Below the pieces are notes generated by a model. The model was not told the DNA's origin. It saw only the letters and a program-made list of their open reading frames with translations, and made no database searches. DNA of 64,000 nucleotides from Chloroflexota bacterium (lineage in GTDB: Bacteria; Chloroflexota; Anaerolineae; Anaerolineales; Villigracilaceae): contig JAPLGS010000141.1 in assembly GCA_026390015.1 (NCBI GenBank), positions 99,071 to 163,070 of the forward strand, in the 5' to 3' direction. Below, in pieces: positions 58,553-64,000 of this stretch; positions within the stretch are counted from its first letter, which is position 1; each line of letters starts with the position of its first letter. The translations under genes and the position numbers were made by a program.

Positions 58553-60134
58553 TGTCTTCTTCCATTGAAACTTCGATCACTACTTCGGCCGCTTCAAGTG
58601 TTCGTCCCAACTCTCTTACGGTAGTTTGAAGAATACTTTCCATGTTTGTAGAAGCCCATATCTTTGCGATAAGCTCATTTGCCAGTCTTTCGCGTGCAGC
58701 AACCGACTGGCTTTCCTCCACCAATCGGGCGTTTTCCAATGCCAGCGTAGCTTGTGCCGTAATCGATTCGATCAGATTTTTTTGTTCAGGGGTCCAGTCG
58801 GATGAATTTTCTAAATGGATCATCCCGATGGTCTGATCTCGCAGAAGTAAAGAAATTTCCAAGTCCTTTGTGTTTGTTTGATTATTATCTCCGAGCGAGT
58901 ATTCTAAATTTTGTTCTTTTGTCAACGATGACCACGACCCTTGAAGATATTGCCTCTGCATAGCGCGCATTTCAGTGAGGCTTTGTTGGGATTCTCGAAA
59001 TAGGTGTGAGTTTTCTAGCGCAATCGCAATTTCATTTGTCATGCTTTGGAAGGTTCCCACTTCTTGCTGCGTGAACGCATTTGATTTTGTTGAATGCATT
59101 TCCAGCGCGCCTAATACCTTCTCTCCGGCGATAAGAGGAAGAACGATTTGGGAGCGGCTATAGGGCAGCAAAGGAGTGTCCGGCCGGATGAATTCGTTCG
59201 AATTATCTTGTGCAACGTGAGCTATCTTAGTACGAATGGATTTGCCTACCGCGCTTCTGCCATTCACATCGAGGCGGTGTCTGTTCTCGCGCAGGATTCG
59301 CCCGGCTTCTCCGGTAGCCTCTTTCAGCTCAGCCCATTGTTCGGTAGAGTCGAGTAAGAAAAAGGCTATGTAATAATATTCAAATTCAAGCGCGATTAGA
59401 TGTGCGGCGCGCCGAAGTAATTCGTCCGGCTCTAAAATAGCTGTGACCGCCCGTCCAATCTGATTTACTTTATCCAATTGACGGGTTCGGTCAGAAACTG
59501 TCAACTCGAGGTTGTCGCGCTCAATCTTAAGCATATTCAAGGTTGTATCAATTTGATTTTGTGCTTTAAGGAATTCTGCTTCCAGCCGTTGAAAGACCGC
59601 GATAATCACTGTCCCGAACAGGCTGATTACTAAACCTGCGCTTAGCCAGTCTGAGATACTCGCTGGGGCTGCCTTCGGATTAAGCGGTACGAATTGAGCA
59701 GTTAACATCAACCAGCCAAATAAAATGAAAGTGATTATATTAATAATTAATGCGGCCATGCCGATTTTTGGAGAGAGAAGCATTGTCGAAAAAACGATCA
59801 GCCCAAGAAAGAAAAATAGGCTATTGCCCAAAATACCATTTGTACTTAACTCGCTCAGGCTTATCACATAAATACCAAGTATAACGACACTCATTCGTGT
59901 GAGATATGAAAAACGGACAACCGTCACAACCCCTGTAATTACGAATATTGTAATAATAATTATATTAATAACCATGCTGTGAGAAGCGCTAAGTGTTGGG
60001 ATAAGTGCAATGCCTCCAAATACAAGCATGCTGATAAGCAAAGGGATTGAAAATTGCTCGCGCCAGCTTTTATAAAATTGACGGGTTGCTTCCTCTGGGA
60101 TTGATGTCCGATCGCGGGATGAAATATTTTTCAT
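58545..60134 (-). CDS. Kinase-less receptor: multi-helix membrane domain plus GAF modules
   Basis: A 529-residue protein with about six helices in residues 30-190, coiled coil, full GAF 230-375 (FEYYYIAFFLLDSTEQWAEL ... TPLLPYSRSQIVLPL), a short half-GAF 390-470 (QGSWSSLTKEQNLEY ... SLLLRDQTIGMIHLE) and truncated GAF start (IAKIWASTNMESILQTTVREL). The first GAF is again diverged, with a VGKSIRTKIAHVAQDNS loop replacing the GIVG..RIALDVG pattern. Overlaps the next gene by 8 bases and follows the edge gene by 5, so the run is translationally tight. No output domain. Confidence 0.81.
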   Translation of the reverse strand: MKNISSRDRTSIPEEATRQFYKSWREQFSIPLLISMLVFGGIALIPTLSASHSMVINIIIITIFVITGVVTVVRFSYLTRMSVVILGIYVISLSELSTNGILGNSLFFFLGLIVFSTMLLSPKIGMAALIINIITFILFGWLMLTAQFVPLNPKAAPASISDWLSAGLVISLFGTVIIAVFQRLEAEFLKAQNQIDTTLNMLKIERDNLELTVSDRTRQLDKVNQIGRAVTAILEPDELLRRAAHLIALEFEYYYIAFFLLDSTEQWAELKEATGEAGRILRENRHRLDVNGRSAVGKSIRTKIAHVAQDNSNEFIRPDTPLLPYSRSQIVLPLIAGEKVLGALEMHSTKSNAFTQQEVGTFQSMTNEIAIALENSHLFRESQQSLTEMRAMQRQYLQGSWSSLTKEQNLEYSLGDNNQTNTKDLEISLLLRDQTIGMIHLENSSDWTPEQKNLIESITAQATLALENARLVEESQSVAARERLANELIAKIWASTNMESILQTTVRELGRTLEAAEVVIEVSMEEDNE

Positions 60135-60139
60135 TGTTG

Positions 60140-63100
60140 TTAGTCTTTCCGCTCAAAATCATTTATCGGTTTTACTTGTATCTTTGCATAGCGTGCCCCG
60201 GTAACCCGGGTTAATTCGTTCGCGGTTGTCATTAAAATGGATTGTATATCCGTTGATCTTCGAATCTTGCTTGTGACCTCATAGATCACCCGCTCACGCT
60301 CAGCCTGTAACCGAATTTGTTCCAACAAACGCGCATTGGCGATGATGGCCGCTAAACTTCCGCCGAGCGTGCCAAGCATTTCCTCATCATTTTCAGTGTA
60401 AGCATCCAGTAATTCACTTTCAACATTTAATACACCGAGCAGTTCATTGCGATAAATAAGCGGGATGGCTAATTCGGAACGTGTATTGGAACTCATTTGA
60501 ATGTAACGTGGATCCTCGCTGACATCCCTTAATCGTAATAAGCGTCTATGAGCAGCTACCCAACCAGTAATGCCGCTGCCAAAGGGAATCGGTTCAGTGG
60601 ATGCATTTTCAGCGTACCCCATGGACGCTTTTAACACCAGAGTCTTTTTCTCGCGGTCTGCCAAAAAAATCATAACACGATCTCCCCCGAGGGTCACTTG
60701 CAGACCGTTGACTGCGCCTTCGAGCGCTTCTTCAAGTGTTGTTCCAGAAGCGGCTGTTGTTGTTATGTGGTGTAGTAGCCGATGCTGTGAGAGGTGTTCC
60801 TGGGTCTCGGCAAATAATTCTGTATTAACCACCGCAACCGCCAATTGGTCCGCGAGGATCTGTAGGCTGCGCAAGTTATCATCTGAAAACGCATAAGGCT
60901 TTGTGCTTTGAATATCCAATACGCCGAGAATACGTTCTCCTACTTTTAATGGTATTGCTGCTTCAGCGCGCGTATCAGGGAGCAATGGGTTGGCATAGTA
61001 GGTTGCGTCTTTGGCTGTATCATTTACTACAAGCTGTTCGCCACGACTGCTCACAAACCCAACAATAGACTTGGAACCTACTCCAATTTTGTAACCTGCT
61101 CGCTTCATCTGCGCTCCGGCTTCACCGGTTGCTTCGCGGATCATGGTGAATTCACCGGACAAGTCTCGTAAAAAAACTGCGGCATGGTAAAAATTAAGAC
61201 GCCCACGAATAAAGTTGACCGCCTTGATCAATAACTCATCAAGATTAAGCGAACCACTAATGTCGCGTGCAATTTCAGCTGCAGTTTCAAGTTGCAGAGC
61301 TCTCTGTTGGCTTTCATCCAAGAGGTGGATATTGTTGATCACGCCCGCTACTTGACCCGTAATGGTGGTGAAAAACTTCAGATCGGCCTCATCAAATGCA
61401 CGCTCATTTTCAGGATCTTGAAGAATTAAAGCTCCGATTAACTTGCTCTGAACCAGCATGGGTGCGCCCATCCATGATCGCACAGGTTTTCCAACAAACT
61501 TCACTCCAAGCTCCGCCGCCTTTTTTTCCGTATCTTCCACTAGCATGAATGGTTGACGGGTTCGGAGCAAAATGGATGTTAATCCTTCTCCTAGTGGAAA
61601 CGATTCTATGGAAGTAATTTTCTCGTCTTCATAACTAAACGGGATGCTGACGGTATCGCTCTTTTCATCATAGAGCGCAACGATCAGATTGTATTTGCCG
61701 ATAATTTGATGGATCTTTTCGAGTAAGCCACTGAAAAAACTTTGAAGATCCAAAGTTGCTGAAATTAATTTGTTAATGGATGCGAGTGATTCCACCTCAC
61801 GAAGGTGCTTCTCTGTTTGCTGGATAGCGTCAGCTTTTTCCAGCGAGATAGACATTAAATCAGCAAGATTGGCGTATGGCTGAATTGTTGTATTCGAAAG
61901 AGTTAGTTTTCGGATTCCGATCATGATGATCGCAACCAGCACCTCTCGATTTCTAACCGGTAGAAAAGCTGCTCCATTCAGATCCATCTTTTCTATAATA
62001 TTTTTAAGCGAATCTGGTACGTCGACTCTGCTTGAGGTCGTGATGATTGCGCCTCGAAACAAATAATCCGTTATTATTTCAGTGTCGATTTGGAAATATT
62101 TGGGAAGGCTGACGGCTCTTGTAGACTCACCTGAAGAGAGTACTTCCAGTTGCCCTCCATCAGCGTTCAGATGAAATAGGACGATAGGATAAGGAGCCTC
62201 TTTTAGAATTTGTCCGCTAATTTTCAAAATATCTGCTTCATTATTAGCGTTTGCGAGCAGGCGGCTTGATCGATAGAGACGCTCAATTTCCTCGAAATTT
62301 ACCTGACTGGTCTCAACCAATCCCTTGGTTTGTATCGCTGCTGCGATCTGGCTTGCCAGCGTTTGAAGCATGACCAAGGTTTCAGCGCTATTAAATGTGC
62401 CCGCAGTGGCACTTTGCACATCAAGAATGCCAAAAACTAAATTACCGATGGAAATTGGAACACTTGCTTCTGAACGGGTTTCTGGGAGCAGTTCATTTTT
62501 TAAGTGAAGAGGGTCATCCAAAACATCAGAGGCGATGCGCGGCTTATTGTTTGCACTGACCCACCCAAGAATGGTTGCTGATCCAACCTCCAGGCTGTAT
62601 TTCTTATCTGACAAGCCTTTTGCGGCTGATCCATAACCCGTTTTAAACTCAAGATATTTACCGCTCCTATCCACCAAGAAAATACTCGCTTGATAAAACT
62701 CGAACTGTTGAACAAGAAGTTCGACCGTTTTGTTGAGCATTTCATCAAGGTTGGAAATTGTGGTTATGCTTTGTGCTACTTCTGCGGCGGTGCGAATTTG
62801 ACGGGTGCGCTCGTCAACTTTTTGTTCAAGGGAACGGTAGGCTCCGCTAAGTTCATCAGCCATATCGTTAAAGGAATTTGCAAGGAAACCTACTTCATCA
62901 TTGCTCAATACTTCCGCCCGCCGGCTCCAATCTCCTTCGGCAAATCTGCGTGTTATATCAGACAGTGAACGTAATGGTTTAATAATTCGATTGATGCCAA
63001 AGATTAATACCAGACCTGTGGCAATTAAAGTACCTAAAACCAGAAAAAAAGTAAAAGGAGCAAGGCTCGATATCTTTCCGTAAACATCAATTGCTTTTAC

Positions 63101-64000
63101 TTCCAACGCTACGCCGGTTTGCATTCCTGGGAACCAGATTAATTGAGCCAGAGCAGCTTCGCCGTCTGGATCTTGGATTTCCAATGCTTCCGGCGTTGAT
63201 TTTCCTGTGAGTATTAAATCTGAGAGTTTTGATGTAATCTTAATTTGCGATGCTGAAGAGCCCATGGCGAGCTCGAATTTTCCAGAACTTATGTTGTTGT
63301 AAATAAATTGATTGTTTGGAAGAATAAAATAAATACTAGCCAGTGTCGAAATGCCGTTTAATGGTTGAATAAGTCTTTGTAAATTTTCTTTTTCTGTGAT
63401 CCCCACAATTGAACCGAGTGAGGAACCGCGCGCGGTTTTGTACTCCGCTATGGTAATAAGAATAAATTGATCTTTATAAATAGGTGCAAGCTCGCTGGCA
63501 GCAATAGATTGAGTCCCTTGCGATCCTTGATTAAAAATGGATGGATTGATTTTTATACCTTGCCAATCTGTATTGCTGGCAATTTTAATATTTCCATTTG
63601 TATCAACCAGAAAGAACTGGTCAAATATCGGAGAATTTTGTTGTGCATTAAGGGTTTGAAAAGCTTTAATAAAATTACCGCGTATTTCGCCAAACTGAGT
63701 GCTTTGCGGGTTGGCATGTAAAGCCAGCTCGATAAGAATTTCGAAATTACTGTCTGTAATCTGAAATTTGAGCAGTGCCTCCTTATTTTTTATTTCTTGA
63801 TCGATGATCTTGAGTTGATTGGTCAGCAGGTTTTGTGATTGGGTAATCGCCTGCTCGGTTAAAAGCGCGCGAGCACGAAAGTATGACACGCCTGCCATTA
63901 AAGCAAGAGGAATAAATGTGAAGATGAGCAGTGTTCTTACAAGCGTACTTGTCAGGCTGCCTTTGAATCTTTTTTGTTGGGTGTTAAGTATGGGCGTCGT
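60140..64000 (-). CDS. Large kinase-less receptor with five GAF domains (5' end outside window)
   Basis: At least 1286 residues; the frame stays open to the right edge, and bases 63899-64000 encode a hydrophobic helix upstream of the first in-window ATG (63898), so that ATG is not the start. Counting from it: extracellular part 20-280, membrane helix near 285-305, HAMP (RFAEGDWSRRAEVLSNDEVGFLANSF), then five GAF domains at about 365-520, 540-690, 700-870, 880-1040 and 1045-1200, ending in the shared truncated GAF start (TSKIRRSTDIQSILMTTANEL). GAF4 has ATGEAGAQMKRAGYKIGVG, nearly the same as in the hybrid kinase GAF. No kinase or other output domain. Confidence 0.85.
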   Translation of the reverse strand, partial: TTPILNTQQKRFKGSLTSTLVRTLLIFTFIPLALMAGVSYFRARALLTEQAITQSQNLLTNQLKIIDQEIKNKEALLKFQITDSNFEILIELALHANPQSTQFGEIRGNFIKAFQTLNAQQNSPIFDQFFLVDTNGNIKIASNTDWQGIKINPSIFNQGSQGTQSIAASELAPIYKDQFILITIAEYKTARGSSLGSIVGITEKENLQRLIQPLNGISTLASIYFILPNNQFIYNNISSGKFELAMGSSASQIKITSKLSDLILTGKSTPEALEIQDPDGEAALAQLIWFPGMQTGVALEVKAIDVYGKISSLAPFTFFLVLGTLIATGLVLIFGINRIIKPLRSLSDITRRFAEGDWSRRAEVLSNDEVGFLANSFNDMADELSGAYRSLEQKVDERTRQIRTAAEVAQSITTISNLDEMLNKTVELLVQQFEFYQASIFLVDRSGKYLEFKTGYGSAAKGLSDKKYSLEVGSATILGWVSANNKPRIASDVLDDPLHLKNELLPETRSEASVPISIGNLVFGILDVQSATAGTFNSAETLVMLQTLASQIAAAIQTKGLVETSQVNFEEIERLYRSSRLLANANNEADILKISGQILKEAPYPIVLFHLNADGGQLEVLSSGESTRAVSLPKYFQIDTEIITDYLFRGAIITTSSRVDVPDSLKNIIEKMDLNGAAFLPVRNREVLVAIIMIGIRKLTLSNTTIQPYANLADLMSISLEKADAIQQTEKHLREVESLASINKLISATLDLQSFFSGLLEKIHQIIGKYNLIVALYDEKSDTVSIPFSYEDEKITSIESFPLGEGLTSILLRTRQPFMLVEDTEKKAAELGVKFVGKPVRSWMGAPMLVQSKLIGALILQDPENERAFDEADLKFFTTITGQVAGVINNIHLLDESQQRALQLETAAEIARDISGSLNLDELLIKAVNFIRGRLNFYHAAVFLRDLSGEFTMIREATGEAGAQMKRAGYKIGVGSKSIVGFVSSRGEQLVVNDTAKDATYYANPLLPDTRAEAAIPLKVGERILGVLDIQSTKPYAFSDDNLRSLQILADQLAVAVVNTELFAETQEHLSQHRLLHHITTTAASGTTLEEALEGAVNGLQVTLGGDRVMIFLADREKKTLVLKASMGYAENASTEPIPFGSGITGWVAAHRRLLRLRDVSEDPRYIQMSSNTRSELAIPLIYRNELLGVLNVESELLDAYTENDEEMLGTLGGSLAAIIANARLLEQIRLQAERERVIYEVTSKIRRSTDIQSILMTTANELTRVTGARYAKIQVKPINDFERKD

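Noticed and set aside
43920-64000. Idea that the GAF proteins are phytochromes or chemoreceptors
   Set aside because: No phytochrome Cys-Pro-His-type chromophore motif or PHY domain, and no methyl-accepting signalling hairpin; only GAF and HAMP elements are seen.
43920-64000. Idea that the receptors are truncated by frameshifts (pseudogenes)
   Set aside because: All nine end at the same domain position with tight spacing to the next gene, so the shared ending looks selected rather than decayed.
1-64000. CRISPR arrays, insertion sequences, tRNA or rRNA genes
   Set aside because: No spaced direct repeats, transposase motifs or tRNA-like cloverleaf sequences were found on reading both strands, although a tRNA scan was not run.

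Overview
The window looks like a chromosomal segment of a bacterium of moderate GC content, most likely a Chloroflexota member of the Anaerolineae type. That is an inference from the gene mix (lipoproteins, many soluble and membrane GAF-domain proteins, a combined mre/min cluster, several strong TATAAT boxes placed almost on start codons); no rRNA or marker alignment was available. Coding density is high, there is no gene-free stretch above 300 bases, and I see no insertion sequence, prophage, CRISPR array, tRNA or rRNA.

Region 1 (1-4.1 kb): the 3' part of hypE (NiFe-hydrogenase maturation), then manA and an M20D amidohydrolase on the minus strand, and a secreted DUF5666 protein on the plus strand. 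Region 2 (4.1-16.3 kb): a long minus-strand run, read from 16.3 kb down to a terminator at 4.13 kb. It encodes two lipoproteins (one DUF348-G5-propeller), a UDP-glucuronate-decarboxylase-like epimerase, GtrA, a small hypothetical protein, a thioesterase, two GT-C-like membrane glycosyltransferases, a polysaccharide deacetylase, a FemAB-like and a GNAT acyltransferase, a URO-D-family protein and rsmD. Much of this fits surface glycan assembly. Region 3 (16.3-22.8 kb): scpB-rluB on plus; then CBS-ACT, M20 dipeptidase, VTT membrane protein, cyclophilin, uridine kinase and DegV on minus.

Region 4 (22.9-32.5 kb): the cell-shape and division block mreB-mreC-mreD-mrdA-minC-minD-minE-rodA-gltX, followed by a PspC-like protein and a clear terminator. 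Region 5 (32.6-37.6 kb): a plus-strand signalling cassette of GAF histidine kinase, REC-GAF histidine kinase and OmpR-type response regulator, closed by a bidirectional terminator.

Region 6 (37.6-64 kb, running off the right edge): the most unusual part. A single tightly packed minus-strand gene run of more than 26 kb encodes nine paralogous membrane or multi-GAF proteins that have no kinase, cyclase or chemotaxis output domain. They lie with one lone NMT1/THI5-like substrate-binding lipoprotein, one ParA-type ATPase, a single GAF-PAS-GAF hybrid histidine kinase, a threonine-synthase-like enzyme fused to a response-regulator receiver, and an EamA exporter. The nine receptors share the same cytoplasmic design (coiled coil, full GAF, half-GAF, truncated GAF start at the C-terminus) but carry different N-terminal membrane or extracellular sensor parts. 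My working hypothesis is that many receptors feed one hybrid kinase in a ParA-positioned cluster, with an amino-acid biosynthetic enzyme as one direct phosphorylation target. The layout is seen in the sequence; the function is inference.
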